Assembly: GCA_027315385.1 (NCBI GenBank)
Contig: DAHUYD010000061.1
Coordinates: 1-64,000 of the forward strand
Source of the DNA: Acidobacterium sp.
GTDB lineage: Bacteria > Acidobacteriota > Terriglobia > Terriglobales > Acidobacteriaceae
Length of the DNA stretch: 64,000 nt
Reading direction: 5' to 3'
Shown: piece after piece, positions 1 to 8,381 of the stretch
Layout of the letters: the number at the start of each line of letters is the position of its first letter
Numbering within the stretch: position 1 is the first letter of the stretch
Position numbers and translations under genes: made by a program
The notes under the pieces: model-generated
Told to the model about the DNA's origin: nothing
What the model saw: only the letters and a program-made list of their open reading frames with translations
Database searches by the model: none

Positions 1-1089
1 AGCGGGATTGGCAGCGATCTCTCAAACCTGTTCGAATCCTTTTCATCCCTGGAGGCGAGCCCGTCTGACGACGCGGTGCGGCAGCAGGTGTTGAGCGTGG
101 CGCAGGCGCTGGCGTCGGATTTCAATGGTGCGGCTTCGCAACTCGGGAGCCAGCGCCAATCTCTGGACGAGCAGGCGGGAAGCGTGGTGAAGCAGGCAAA
201 TGCCCTGCTGGAGAACGTGGCGCAACTCAACGTGCAGATTGAAACCACCAGCCCGAATGCGGATGCGGGGACCTTGGAAGATCAGCGGCAGCAGGATTTG
301 ACACAGCTCTCCCAGTTGATCGGGATCAGGACGGCGACGACGGAGGGCAACGGTTTGACGGTTACGACGTCGGGTGGAGCGCTGCTGGTGTCGCAGGGAC
401 AGGTCTTTCAGATGACCACGGGGGAGAGCGGCGGGGTTACGCATTTCTACGATTCGCAGGGCAATGACATTACAGGGGACCTGACGGCGGGTGGCGGCCA
501 GACCGGGGGAATTCTGACCGCGCGGGATCAGGACATTCCCCAGGCGGAAAGCTCGCTGGATGCTCTGGCGTATGCCGTCGCCACGAAGATCAACACCCAG
601 AACGAGGCGGGTTCAGACCAGAACGGCAATCCGGGAGGACCGGTGTTCAGCCTGCCCGGCACAGCGACGGCCGCGGCTCCCGCGGGATCGGCGGCAGGAA
701 TTGCGGTGATCATGAGCGATCCATCGCAGATTGCGGCGGCGGCGGCAGGCAGTGGTTCGGCGGATAACGCGAATGCAGTCGCGATGGCCGATCTTGCGAA
801 TCAGGCGATGGTAGGCGGAATGACGGCGACCCAGGACTATTCGGACTTCGTGACGACGCTGGGGAATCATGTGACTGAGGTTTCAAGCGAGAACACGGCG
901 CAGCAGGCGGCGCTGACGCAGCTGCAGAACCAGATCGGGTCGCTTTCCGGCGTCAGTCTGAACGACGAGGCGGCGCAGCTTGAGACCCTGGAGCAGTCAT
1001 ATCAGGCTGCGTCGAAGGTGTTCACTGCGCTCGATCTGGTGATCGCCGCCGCCCTGAATCTGGGTGTCCAGACAACATACTCCACGTAA
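1..1089 (+). CDS. flgK: Flagellar hook-associated protein 1 (FlgK), 5' end missing
   Basis: This is the C-terminal part of HAP1, which joins the flagellar hook to the filament outside the cell. The reading frame is open from base 1 (SGIGSDLSNLFESFSSLE), so the start lies left of the window. The visible part has the FlgK core: the GSDLSNLFESF segment, the Q-rich helical stretch, a variable middle with low-complexity Ala/Gly runs, and the C-terminal helix AAQLETLEQSYQAASKVFTALD, which pairs with the N-terminal helix in the D0 domain. The TAA stop is part of the TAAGGAG ribosome-binding site of flgL 10 bases on, so the two genes are translationally coupled. The ending after the helix (ALNLGVQTTYST) is a few residues longer than usual. 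Confidence 0.95.
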   Translation, partial: SGIGSDLSNLFESFSSLEASPSDDAVRQQVLSVAQALASDFNGAASQLGSQRQSLDEQAGSVVKQANALLENVAQLNVQIETTSPNADAGTLEDQRQQDLTQLSQLIGIRTATTEGNGLTVTTSGGALLVSQGQVFQMTTGESGGVTHFYDSQGNDITGDLTAGGGQTGGILTARDQDIPQAESSLDALAYAVATKINTQNEAGSDQNGNPGGPVFSLPGTATAAAPAGSAAGIAVIMSDPSQIAAAAAGSGSADNANAVAMADLANQAMVGGMTATQDYSDFVTTLGNHVTEVSSENTAQQAALTQLQNQIGSLSGVSLNDEAAQLETLEQSYQAASKVFTALDLVIAAALNLGVQTTYST

Positions 1090-1099
1090 GGAGCGAGCT

Positions 1100-1996
1100 G
1101 TGCGTGTGAATCCGCTGTACATGAACAATCTGGTGAGCTCGCTCGATGCGACTTCGTCCACGGAGCAGACGCTGACCGAAGAGCTGGCCAGCGGATCGCG
1201 GGTGAACCAGTTGAGCGATGACCCGGCAGCGGTGGGCGAGAACGTTTTGCTGAGCGCGCAGATCGGGAACGACGACACCTTCTCGCAGACGGCATCGACG
1301 ACACAGAGCAGGTTGCAGGTGAGCGATTCCGTGCTGGGGTCGGTAGTGAGCCAGTTGACGGAAGCGGTGTCGCTGGCGACAGAGGCGAACAACGGCACGC
1401 TGAACCCCGGCGACGTGCAATCCATCGGGGATCAGCTGAGGGGGATTCGGGACGAGGTGCTGTCGCTGGCGAACACGACGTATCTGGGGCAGTATGTATT
1501 CTCCGGAAGCCACGGGGGCACAGCTCCGTACGCGCTGGACTCGACGACGACTCCAGCGACCGCAACCTATCAGGGCGACGGAGATGTGAACTTTCTGGAG
1601 ACGCCGAGCGGGCAGAAGATACAACTGAATGTTCCCGGGAACCAGATCTTCTCGGCGGCGGGGGCGGATGTGCTGGGTACGCTGAATGCGCTGGTGGCGG
1701 ATTTTTCCTCGGGGACGCCGACGGCGACGGCGCAGGCCGATGCGGCGGCGCTGAACGGCGCACTGAGCCACGTGAGCCAGCAGCGCGTGACGATCGATAA
1801 CTCGATGACGCGGCTGACGGCTGCGGAAACGTACACTCAGAGCGAGAAGACGCAGCTGACCTCGGTACAGACTACGCTGATGCAGGCAAATGTGGGGCAG
1901 ATCGCCACGCAACTGAGCACAGCGGAGACACAGCAGGCGGCGTTGAGCCAGGTGATTGCCAAGCTGGGGCAGCAGAGCCTGTTTAACGATCTCTAA
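1100..1996 (+). CDS. flgL: Flagellar hook-associated protein 3 (FlgL)
   Basis: HAP3 is the second hook-filament junction protein and acts with FlgK outside the cell. The protein has 298 residues from a GTG start at 1100. AAGGAG at 1088-1093 lies 6 bases upstream, and the product begins MRVNPLYMNNLVSSLD, as FlgL proteins do. An upstream ATG at 1064 lies inside flgK and has no such site. The N-terminal flagellin-like helix (EELASGSRVNQLSDDPAA) and the C-terminal helix (TQLSTAETQQAALSQVIAKL, then SLFNDL) match the flagellin/FlgL family. The middle (YVFSGSHGGTAPY) carries the typical FlgL F-x-G motif. It is the last gene of the flagellar run; the next gene is on the opposite strand. Confidence 0.96.
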   Translation: MRVNPLYMNNLVSSLDATSSTEQTLTEELASGSRVNQLSDDPAAVGENVLLSAQIGNDDTFSQTASTTQSRLQVSDSVLGSVVSQLTEAVSLATEANNGTLNPGDVQSIGDQLRGIRDEVLSLANTTYLGQYVFSGSHGGTAPYALDSTTTPATATYQGDGDVNFLETPSGQKIQLNVPGNQIFSAAGADVLGTLNALVADFSSGTPTATAQADAAALNGALSHVSQQRVTIDNSMTRLTAAETYTQSEKTQLTSVQTTLMQANVGQIATQLSTAETQQAALSQVIAKLGQQSLFNDL

Positions 1997-2103
1997 GGCA
2001 GAAATTACGGGATGCCGACAAAGACGGAGCAGGGCATAAACACTCCTGATCAGCAACCGGGATGGAAGGGATTGTACGCCGGAGCGCCGGCGGCGGGAAC
2101 CGC

Positions 2104-2946
2104 TTACTGTGCGGAGGGGTGCTGCGGCGCAGCGGCGGCAGCATGGGCGGGGCCGGCGGGATGGGCCAGATGCCAGGAACGGCTGCCGGTTTGGTACAAA
2201 AGCACTGCCGCAAAGACAAGAAAGACAAGACCGGCGTTCAAAACTCTGCCTTCGTGCAGGCGGCGCGCGATCCACCAGGCGCCCGCGATAAACGTCGAGC
2301 AGAGAATACCGCCGGCCATTACTACCCACGGCACTGTTCCCCAGGCGATCGAGTAAGTGAACAGCAGGACAAAGGCCGCGGTCGCCGTCCAGAGCGCGAC
2401 GGAGGTGGCCACGCGGGCGATGGCCCCGTGATGAACTTCGGGAATGCCGAGATCAACGAGTTGACGGCGGAAGAGATCGAGGCCGTCGAGCGAGGCGGGT
2501 ACGACGATGCCGCCGTGGCCGAAGCGTCCGCGAATCGCAATGCCGCCGTTGGGGCGATCTTCGAAATCTTCTATAAAGGCCGCGGGCAGGAAGTGGCTGT
2601 GCCGGCGTTTCCGCGGCAGGCTGTCGAGTTCGAGGAGATCTATCTCGCCGGTGGCCACTCCGCTATAGACCCGGATGCCCTCCGGCGTTATCTCGTACGC
2701 GTTGCGGTCGCGGCCGCGAGCATAGTCCGGATAGGTCCAGAGAGCGAACCCGCAGGCGGCAGCCGCCACGGCCGCTTCCACCGAGAGATAAAATAGGATG
2801 ATCTGCGAGAATGGTGAACCGCGCAGATCCCTCCAGGCGGCGACCGATGCGATGAGGACGATGACGGTGGCCAGGCCGAGCAGGAAATTGCGCCGCTTGC
2901 GGCGCATTTGCCGGGCGGCGAGCGGACGAAGGAAGTATAAAGCCAT
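2104..2946 (-). CDS. Five-helix membrane protein with a PH-like central domain
   Basis: Unnamed integral membrane protein of 280 residues. The start at 2946 (MALYFLRPLAARQ) places a short basic N-terminus (RRKRRN) just before the first membrane helix; the frame continues upstream without a convincing start. Predicted helices lie near residues 20-37 and 47-69, followed by a soluble block (about 80-170) that reads like a bacterial PH fold (YEITPEGIRVYSG, then alternating strands), then three more helices near 185-205, 210-230 and 243-260. The tail is rich in Ala, His and Pro. It lies 107 bases beyond flgL on the opposite strand and downstream of the S9 peptidase. No function can be given; the PH assignment rests on pattern only. 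Confidence 0.65.
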   Translation of the reverse strand: MALYFLRPLAARQMRRKRRNFLLGLATVIVLIASVAAWRDLRGSPFSQIILFYLSVEAAVAAAACGFALWTYPDYARGRDRNAYEITPEGIRVYSGVATGEIDLLELDSLPRKRRHSHFLPAAFIEDFEDRPNGGIAIRGRFGHGGIVVPASLDGLDLFRRQLVDLGIPEVHHGAIARVATSVALWTATAAFVLLFTYSIAWGTVPWVVMAGGILCSTFIAGAWWIARRLHEGRVLNAGLVFLVFAAVLLYQTGSRSWHLAHPAGPAHAAAAAPQHPSAQ

Positions 2947-3020
2947 GGGGGAATCCCCGAAGGTGACAAGCGCAGTGTAGCAGGGTTCGCAAAGCGCATC
3001 TCGGCCGGGCGGAGCATGGT

Positions 3021-3051
3021 GGCGAGCGGACGATGTTCCGCTCCGCTCGCC
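3021..3051 (-). terminator. Perfect 10-bp hairpin after the S9 peptidase gene
   Basis: GGCGAGCGGA (3021-3030) and TCCGCTCGCC (3042-3051) are perfect inverted repeats around an 11-base loop, just past the stop codon of the minus-strand peptidase gene. No T-run follows on either strand, so it may be an intrinsic terminator lacking a U-tract or an mRNA 3'-end stabiliser. Confidence 0.4.
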
Positions 3052-3058
3052 GGATGAA

Positions 3059-5185
3059 CTACATCTTTGCCGCCGGTTTCGCCGGAGGCTTCGGGGCCTC
3101 GGAGGCCGGTGTGGCGTCGCCTTTGCCCAGCACCCACTTGTCATACCAGGCGAACCAGCGCTCGTAGCGGTCGAGGATGAAGCTGGGACGCGTGAATCCG
3201 TGGAACTGGTTTGGGTAGACGATCAGTTCGGACGGAACGTTGAGCGTCTTCAGCGCCTCGTACATTTGCTTGCCGCCGACCAGAGGGACGTTCATATCGG
3301 ATGTTCCGCCCATGTAGAGAGTGGGTGTGTGGATGCGATTGGCGTGGTAGAACGGGTAGCCGAGGTCGATGTACTTCTGGGTGACGACCCAGGGATATCC
3401 GATTTCGTTGTTGTACTGCAGGATGTACTCGTCGACGCCATAGAGGCCGATAGGATCGCCGGTGCCGGCGCCGCTGCTGGCCGCCTTGAATCGGTTGGTG
3501 CTGGCGATGGTGTAGTCGGTGAGAATGCCGCCGTAGCTCCAGCCGCCCACACCCATCCGGTTCGGATCAACCAGCCCTTCCCTGATGACCTGATCGGCGC
3601 AGGCCATCAGATCCTGGATTTCGAGATGGCCCCAGTTGTCGGCAATGGCCTGCTGGAAGGCGGCCCCTCGGCCGGAGCTGCCACGGTAGTTGACGTTGAG
3701 CACTGCGTAGCCATGGCCGGCGAAGAGCTGGTTGAGGAGGTTAAGTTCATGGCCGTCCTGGCCGTTAGGTCCGCCGTGGATGAAGAGGATCATCGGGTAC
3801 TTCGTCCCCGCTTCCGCCCCGGGGGGCATGGTGATCAGTCCGTGGACCGCGGTGCCATCCTGACTGGTGGCGGAAACGTCGCGAACCTGGCCCAGTTGCA
3901 ATTGCGCAATCAGGGCATCGTTGTGGTGGGTGAGCCTGCGCAGCGTTCCGTGGTCGAGGGCGTAGATCTCGCCGGGAGCGGAGTTGGTGGTCCAGAGAAT
4001 CGCGGTGTGACCGGCCCGCTGGTTGAAGCTCCATGAAACTCCTGGAGACATGACCCCGCGATGGACCGCGCCGGTGGCGACTTCGACGGTGATGGGGTAT
4101 TGGTTCAGGTCATCCTCCTCGATGGCCTGGATTGACTTGCCATCGGGAGAGAAGACCGGGTTCGAAACGGAGCGGTCGAGCTTCGCGGTCAGCATGCGCG
4201 GACGCGCACTACCGTCGGCGGCCACGACGCCCAGCGTGTCCAGGCTGTACTGCCAAAGCTTGAGCTGCGCACCGCGCAGGAACGCGATCCATTTTCCATC
4301 GGGAGACCAGGCAATGCGGCCCTCGTCGATCCCAGGATAGTGAGTGAGCTGGCGGGGAGTGGAGCCCGGTTGCGCGGCAACGACCCAGATATCGGTGTTG
4401 ATACTGCGATCGGGATCGGGATCGTGGTTACTGACGAACGCGATCCGGGAGCCGTCCGGAGACCAGACCGGATCGGTCTCATCGAATTTCGCATTGCTGT
4501 TGGTAAGCTTCTGCAGCTTGTGCGTGGCGACGTCGAAGAGAAAGAGGTGGGTGTGCTCGTTGTCCCGGAGGTATCCGGTGACGTCCTGTTCAAACAGATA
4601 GCGGTCGATGACGATGGGTTTTGGCTTGGGCTTTTCCCCGGGTTTGGGCTGCGGGTTCTCATCGGGAACAATGGCGAGGACGAGCTTGGTGGAGTCGGGC
4701 GACCAGGCGTAGCCGCGGATGTGGCCTTTGACGTTGGTGAGCTGATGGGCTTCGCCGCCGCGGCGATCCATGATCCAGACCTGCTCGCCTTTCGCGGGAC
4801 CGGGACGGCCGGCGAGGAAGGAGAGGTACTTGCCATCGGGGCTCCACGCCGGATCGCCGGCGGAGCCGAGGCCGTTTGCATCCTGGAGGGATTGGTAGCC
4901 CCAGGTGAGGCGGATGTCCTGCGAGCCGTCCCAGGAGACCATCCAGAGGTCGGTGGCGCCCTTGTCGGCCTTGAGGTCGGTCTTGTGGACCGTGTAGGCG
5001 ATCCATTTGCCGTCCGGGGAGACCACCGGACTACCCACGTTCTGGAAGCGGTAGAGGTCGCTGAGTGTGATGGGGTGGGGCGCGGCGGCGGCGGATGCGT
5101 GTTGCGCTTGGATCGCGGAGGTGGCCGCAAAAAGAGCGCAAGCTCCCAAGGCGGAGAGTGCAAGGGAAAGACGTGCGGAAAGCAT
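3059..5185 (-). CDS. Secreted S9 (prolyl oligopeptidase-family) serine peptidase
   Basis: A dipeptidyl/acylaminoacyl-peptidase-like enzyme of 708 residues. Residues 1-27 are a Sec signal peptide (LGACALFAATSAIQAQ), so it acts in the periplasm or outside. Residues about 40-430 form a WD40-like/TolB beta-propeller with repeated VSPDGKWIAY-type blades. The C-terminal alpha/beta-hydrolase domain holds the triad: nucleophile Ser550 in GGWSYGG, Asp630 in GGTSDMNVP and His662 in NQFHGF. The family trims short peptides, in many soil bacteria for nutrition. A -10-like TATACT ends 5 bases before the ATG and no Shine-Dalgarno is present, suggesting a leaderless transcript. The Ala/Pro/Lys-rich tail after residue 695 is unusual but probably just a linker end. 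Confidence 0.92.
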   Translation of the reverse strand: MLSARLSLALSALGACALFAATSAIQAQHASAAAAPHPITLSDLYRFQNVGSPVVSPDGKWIAYTVHKTDLKADKGATDLWMVSWDGSQDIRLTWGYQSLQDANGLGSAGDPAWSPDGKYLSFLAGRPGPAKGEQVWIMDRRGGEAHQLTNVKGHIRGYAWSPDSTKLVLAIVPDENPQPKPGEKPKPKPIVIDRYLFEQDVTGYLRDNEHTHLFLFDVATHKLQKLTNSNAKFDETDPVWSPDGSRIAFVSNHDPDPDRSINTDIWVVAAQPGSTPRQLTHYPGIDEGRIAWSPDGKWIAFLRGAQLKLWQYSLDTLGVVAADGSARPRMLTAKLDRSVSNPVFSPDGKSIQAIEEDDLNQYPITVEVATGAVHRGVMSPGVSWSFNQRAGHTAILWTTNSAPGEIYALDHGTLRRLTHHNDALIAQLQLGQVRDVSATSQDGTAVHGLITMPPGAEAGTKYPMILFIHGGPNGQDGHELNLLNQLFAGHGYAVLNVNYRGSSGRGAAFQQAIADNWGHLEIQDLMACADQVIREGLVDPNRMGVGGWSYGGILTDYTIASTNRFKAASSGAGTGDPIGLYGVDEYILQYNNEIGYPWVVTQKYIDLGYPFYHANRIHTPTLYMGGTSDMNVPLVGGKQMYEALKTLNVPSELIVYPNQFHGFTRPSFILDRYERWFAWYDKWVLGKGDATPASEAPKPPAKPAAKM

Positions 5186-5190
5186 GGAGA

Positions 5191-5196
5191 AGTATA
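5191..5196 (-). promoter_or_regulatory. -10-like TATACT directly before the S9 peptidase start
   Basis: Read on the minus strand, TATACT is followed by TCTCC and then ATG. A -10 box at this distance puts the transcription start at or next to the start codon. No clear -35 hexamer was found. Confidence 0.4.
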
Positions 5197-5346
5197 AACA
5201 TCCGGACTAAGAAAAGGGCGAGTGGCAGGGGAGCACGCAAAGCAACACAGACACGGCGCCGCGGAACGAGCAAAAATTTCCGGAATTCTGCATCATTTCG
5301 CCCTTCGCATTGCGTATAGGGAGAACAGAACGCGCCGAGGACGCAC

Positions 5347-5862
5347 ATGGACGACTCGCCCAATACTTTCCGAGCCATCGTGGAGCGCAATCAGGCGCGG
5401 ATTTTCTCGATTGCTTACCGGATTGTGGGCGAGCGGGGAACGGCGGAGGAAGTGGCGCAGGATGTGTTTCTGGAACTGCACCGGGTGCTGCGCCGGCTGG
5501 AGAGCGAGGATCACGTGACGGCATGGCTGCGGCGCGTGGCCTGTCATCGGGCGACCGATGCGCTGCGCCGGCGGGCGGCGCGAGCGGATACGGCGGCAGC
5601 TGCATACGAGGATGGCATGGAGTTGCGGGCGGCGACGCCGGAGTTTCTGACGCTGATGAACCGTGTGGAGCAACTGCTGCTGACCCTGCCTCCGGCGCAG
5701 CGATCGGTGCTGCTGCTGCGGTACCAGGAGGATCTGGAGGCGGAGGACATTGCCATTGAGCTGGGCATGCCGCTGGCTACCGTGCGCAGCCATTTACACC
5801 GAGCGGTGAAGCTGCTGCGCGAGAAAGCACAGCGGAGCTTGAAGGAGTATTGCCGTGGTTGA
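5347..5862 (+). CDS. ECF-type RNA polymerase sigma factor
   Basis: A 171-residue sigma-70-family factor of the extracytoplasmic-function class that directs RNA polymerase to an alternative promoter set. Region 2 spans about residues 9-77 (FSIAYRIVGERGTAEEVAQDVF, the helix that reads the -10 element). Region 4 spans about 104-160, with the PPAQRSVLLLRYQEDLEAEDIA helix and a helix-turn-helix ending TVRSHLHRAVKLLREK. It is the first gene of a four-gene run: its end overlaps the membrane partner by 8 bases, and GAAGGAG inside its last codons serves as that gene's ribosome-binding site. The overlap implies that the next protein is its regulator. Confidence 0.95.
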   Translation: MDDSPNTFRAIVERNQARIFSIAYRIVGERGTAEEVAQDVFLELHRVLRRLESEDHVTAWLRRVACHRATDALRRRAARADTAAAAYEDGMELRAATPEFLTLMNRVEQLLLTLPPAQRSVLLLRYQEDLEAEDIAIELGMPLATVRSHLHRAVKLLREKAQRSLKEYCRG

Positions 5863-6226
5863 GCCAATCGATGATTTTGAGCGGGACCTGCGCGAAGAGC
5901 TGACGGCGCGCGACGCTCCGGAAGGGTTCGCGGACCGGCTGATGGCACGCGTTGCCCAGGAGCACGGGGCGCGCGAAAGGATGCGGTGGCTCACGCTGCC
6001 GGTGCGGCGGTGGGCCGCGGCAACGGCCCTGGTTGCGGTGGTGACGGCGGGTGTGGGCGCGCAGCATGAGCGGGAGCAGCGCCGCCAGGGGGAAGAGGCG
6101 CGGGCGCAGGTGATGCTGGCGCTGCGGATTGCCGGAACGACGCTGCGCGAAGTGGAGCGAACAATCAGCAACCAGCCTGGTCGCCAGGGCGGCGGCGCTG
6201 GAACACGGAACCAGAAAGAGGACTGA
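5855..6226 (+). CDS. Small membrane protein, probable anti-sigma factor
   Basis: A 123-residue protein with a GTG start at 5855, GAAGGAG 7 bases upstream, and 8 bases of overlap with the ECF sigma gene. The cytoplasmic N-terminal part (about 1-48) ends in a basic stretch, one membrane helix lies near 51-67 (WAAATALVAVVTAGVGA), and the remainder is a charged, probably coiled segment (HEREQRRQGEEARAQVMLAL). There is no HxxxCxxC zinc anti-sigma motif, so if it restrains the sigma factor it uses another fold. Function is inferred from position and topology only. Confidence 0.65.
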   Translation: MVEPIDDFERDLREELTARDAPEGFADRLMARVAQEHGARERMRWLTLPVRRWAAATALVAVVTAGVGAQHEREQRRQGEEARAQVMLALRIAGTTLREVERTISNQPGRQGGGAGTRNQKED

Positions 6227-6229
6227 GCC

Positions 6230-6835
6230 ATGAACCGACGGACGATTGTGAGCATTGGAATAGCCGCGCTGGCGGTGCTGGCCGGACTGGCGGCGCCGCT
6301 GCACGCGCAATTGAACACGATGCCGTTTCCGGACTCGCTGGCGAAGGAGTTGGCGGCGCGGTCCTCGAACTATACCGAGGTGACGCTCGACCGGAAGATG
6401 CTCGATTTCGCCAGCAATTTCATGAACGACAAGGATGACGCGGAAGGTAAGCAAATCATTGCGAAGCTCAAGGGGATCTACGTGCGCTCGTACGAGTTCA
6501 GCAAGCCGGGGCAGTACAGCCTGGCGGAACTTGCAGCTATCCGGCGCGTGTTTGCGGGGCCGGACTGGAGCCCAATCGTGAAGTCGCGCGGGAAGGATGA
6601 GGCGGACGACATTTACATGAAGATGGTCAACGGCCAGGTGATGGGCATGATCGTGCTGAACGCCGAGCCGACGGAGCTGGACTTCGTGTACATCGACGGG
6701 CCGATCCGGCCGCAGGATCTGGGCGCCATCAGCGGCCACTTCGGGGTCCCGTCGGGACTGCCGGCCGCTGGAGCCGTTGCGCCGGCATCTCCCAACCCGC
6801 TGTACCAGAAGCAGAAGAAGGGCGGCCAGCAGTGA
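6230..6835 (+). CDS. DUF4252-family exported protein
   Basis: A 201-residue protein with a Sec signal peptide (cleavage after ALHAQ, near residue 25) followed by a DUF4252-type domain: a helical part with the FASNFMNDKDDAEGKQIIAKLKGIYVR segment, then strands around IYMKMVNGQVMGMIVLNAEP and LDFVYIDGPI. DUF4252 proteins commonly sit behind ECF sigma/anti-sigma pairs, as here, 3 bases after the anti-sigma gene. The biochemical role of the domain is unknown to me. The C-terminal Pro/Lys/Gln tail (residues about 170-201) looks disordered. It shares its ending with the start of the next gene. Confidence 0.8.
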   Translation: MNRRTIVSIGIAALAVLAGLAAPLHAQLNTMPFPDSLAKELAARSSNYTEVTLDRKMLDFASNFMNDKDDAEGKQIIAKLKGIYVRSYEFSKPGQYSLAELAAIRRVFAGPDWSPIVKSRGKDEADDIYMKMVNGQVMGMIVLNAEPTELDFVYIDGPIRPQDLGAISGHFGVPSGLPAAGAVAPASPNPLYQKQKKGGQQ

Positions 6836-7335
6836 GGGCCGCTGCCCGGTTGTTGGCCGCCTTGCTGGCGTTGGCCCCGGTGGCGGGATGCGCGTCCTCC
6901 GGGCATGATTTTGACGCGGTGGTGAGCGCTGTGCAGGCCCGGTATCCGGCGCACGTGCAGCGCGTGCCGCTCATGGGGCTGGTGAGCTTCTGCGCCCGGG
7001 TGGTGACCGGCGACGGAGTAAAGGGAATGCGGATTGCGGAATTCGAAAATTTCCGCAAGGCGCCCGACCCTGAGCAACTGGAGCACCTGGTGAGCGAAAC
7101 GCTGGGTTCCGGATGGCAGCGATTTGTGACGGAGCGCCAGCACAACGGAGAAGCTTCGCTGATCTTCACGCAGCCCGACGGCCGCGCGATGCGCCTGATG
7201 ATCGCAGACTACGACAACGGCGAACTGGATCTGGTACGCATCGAGGTGGATGGGAAACGGATGCAGCGGTGGTTGCAGAATCCGCAGGGCAGCGCGCGGG
7301 ATCGTGATTACGGAAAACACGCTGTGGCGGACTAA
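6832..7335 (+). CDS. Lipoprotein, distant DUF4252-like paralogue
   Basis: A 167-residue protein starting with GTG inside the preceding TGA (4-base GTGA overlap, so coupled translation). The signal ends in a lipobox (VAGC, Cys20), so it is a membrane-anchored lipoprotein. The block WQRFVTERQHNGEASLIF, then GRAMRLMIADYDNGELDLVRIEV, follows the same strand pattern as the second half of the preceding DUF4252 protein, so I read it as a diverged tandem paralogue. No catalytic motif is visible. Its place in the ECF operon suggests a role in the envelope response that the sigma factor controls. Confidence 0.7.
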   Translation: MRAAARLLAALLALAPVAGCASSGHDFDAVVSAVQARYPAHVQRVPLMGLVSFCARVVTGDGVKGMRIAEFENFRKAPDPEQLEHLVSETLGSGWQRFVTERQHNGEASLIFTQPDGRAMRLMIADYDNGELDLVRIEVDGKRMQRWLQNPQGSARDRDYGKHAVAD

Positions 7336-7373
7336 AGGGTGAGCGGCGAGCCGGCTGCGCGTCGAAGATTCTC

Positions 7374-8318
7374 ATGATGGATTCAACCTGTTGCCGAGTG
7401 TGGTCCTCCGGCGCCGTGAGGCGGATGGCGCTCTTTGCGGAACTGTGTGTTTGCCTGGCCCTGCCGCTCGCGGACGTCGGTATCTCCGCTCAGACTCTGA
7501 CGCCGGAGCAGATCATGGCGAGGGTAGCGAAACTACAGGACCAGGCGCAGGCGGAACGCGCTCACTATGTCTACACCCAGATCGTGAAGGCGATCTCCCG
7601 TCACGGACGGAGGATTCGCTGCGAGGAGGTTGCCGATTACGGTGTCGTGCCTTCCGCGAACGGTTCGCAGAGACATTTGTTCCAGCTTCGCGGGCGTTAT
7701 TGGAGCCATCACGGCTACGTGGACTACTCGGCCCAGCCACCCACGCAGGGCAAACTGGAGGGTGTGCAGCATGCCTCGCCCGTACCCGTCACGGGCGACG
7801 AAATCGACGTGAACATGGTCGACGACATGCGATCGGAGATCCTCGGAGACAAAACCAAAGACGGGATTGACTCGGAGCTTTTTCCGCTGACCTCGAAAGA
7901 ACAGGCGAATTACCGCTTCCGGCTGGTGGGACAAGAACACCTCAACAACCGCCGCATCTTTCATATCGAATTCCGTCCCGGCGGTCCGCACGATTTCACA
8001 TGGAAGGGCGACGCCTGGATCGATACGGCCACATTTCAACCCGTCGCGGTCAGCAGCGAGATGTCCCGCCGGATTCCCCTCGCGATTCGAACCCTCCTCG
8101 GTACGAACGTACCGGGCCTGGGCTTCACCGTGGTCTACGCACCTCAGCCGGACGGTGTCTGGTTTCCGGTCTCATTCTCGACGGAATTCGGGATTCACGT
8201 GCTGTTCTTCTTTCGCCGGACAGTCATAATCGATGGGGAGAACCGCGACTTAGAGCGGACCCATGTAACCACGGGGATTGTGGGGCCAGCGACCCCGCTT
8301 ACGCAGGCGCGGCACTGA
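7374..8318 (+). CDS. Exported protein of unknown function (LolA/RseB-like pattern)
   Basis: Not recognised with certainty. The 314-residue product has a signal peptide ending near ISAQ (residue about 40), then a mixed strand region with alternating antiparallel segments (YRFRLVGQEHLNNRRIFHIEF, DAWIDTATFQPVAVSSE, FTVVYAPQPDGVWFPVSFS) typical of the half-barrel fold of lipoprotein carriers such as LolA and RseB. Two ATG codons stand side by side (7374 and 7377); either may be used. It lies 38 bases after the DUF4252-like lipoprotein and could be the last gene of the ECF operon. An RseB-like fold next to a sigma/anti-sigma pair would make sense, but this is inference. Confidence 0.6.
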   Translation: MMDSTCCRVWSSGAVRRMALFAELCVCLALPLADVGISAQTLTPEQIMARVAKLQDQAQAERAHYVYTQIVKAISRHGRRIRCEEVADYGVVPSANGSQRHLFQLRGRYWSHHGYVDYSAQPPTQGKLEGVQHASPVPVTGDEIDVNMVDDMRSEILGDKTKDGIDSELFPLTSKEQANYRFRLVGQEHLNNRRIFHIEFRPGGPHDFTWKGDAWIDTATFQPVAVSSEMSRRIPLAIRTLLGTNVPGLGFTVVYAPQPDGVWFPVSFSTEFGIHVLFFFRRTVIIDGENRDLERTHVTTGIVGPATPLTQARH

Positions 8319-8367
8319 TCGAATTCCCGGGGGCAGAAAGCCTCCAGGAATGCCCCGGTCTCCATGC

Positions 8368-8373
8368 GATACT
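8368..8373 (+). promoter_or_regulatory. -10-like GATACT directly before pyrH
   Basis: GATACT ends 8 bases before the ATG at 8382. No Shine-Dalgarno sequence is present between them. This fits a promoter giving a leaderless pyrH mRNA. Confidence 0.4.
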
Positions 8374-8381
8374 GTGCTTGC

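Noticed and set aside
1022-2329. A 435-codon minus-strand open frame across flgL
   Set aside because: It is antisense to a confident flgL and contains Arg/Pro-rich low-complexity sequence, as expected for a shadow frame in high-GC DNA.
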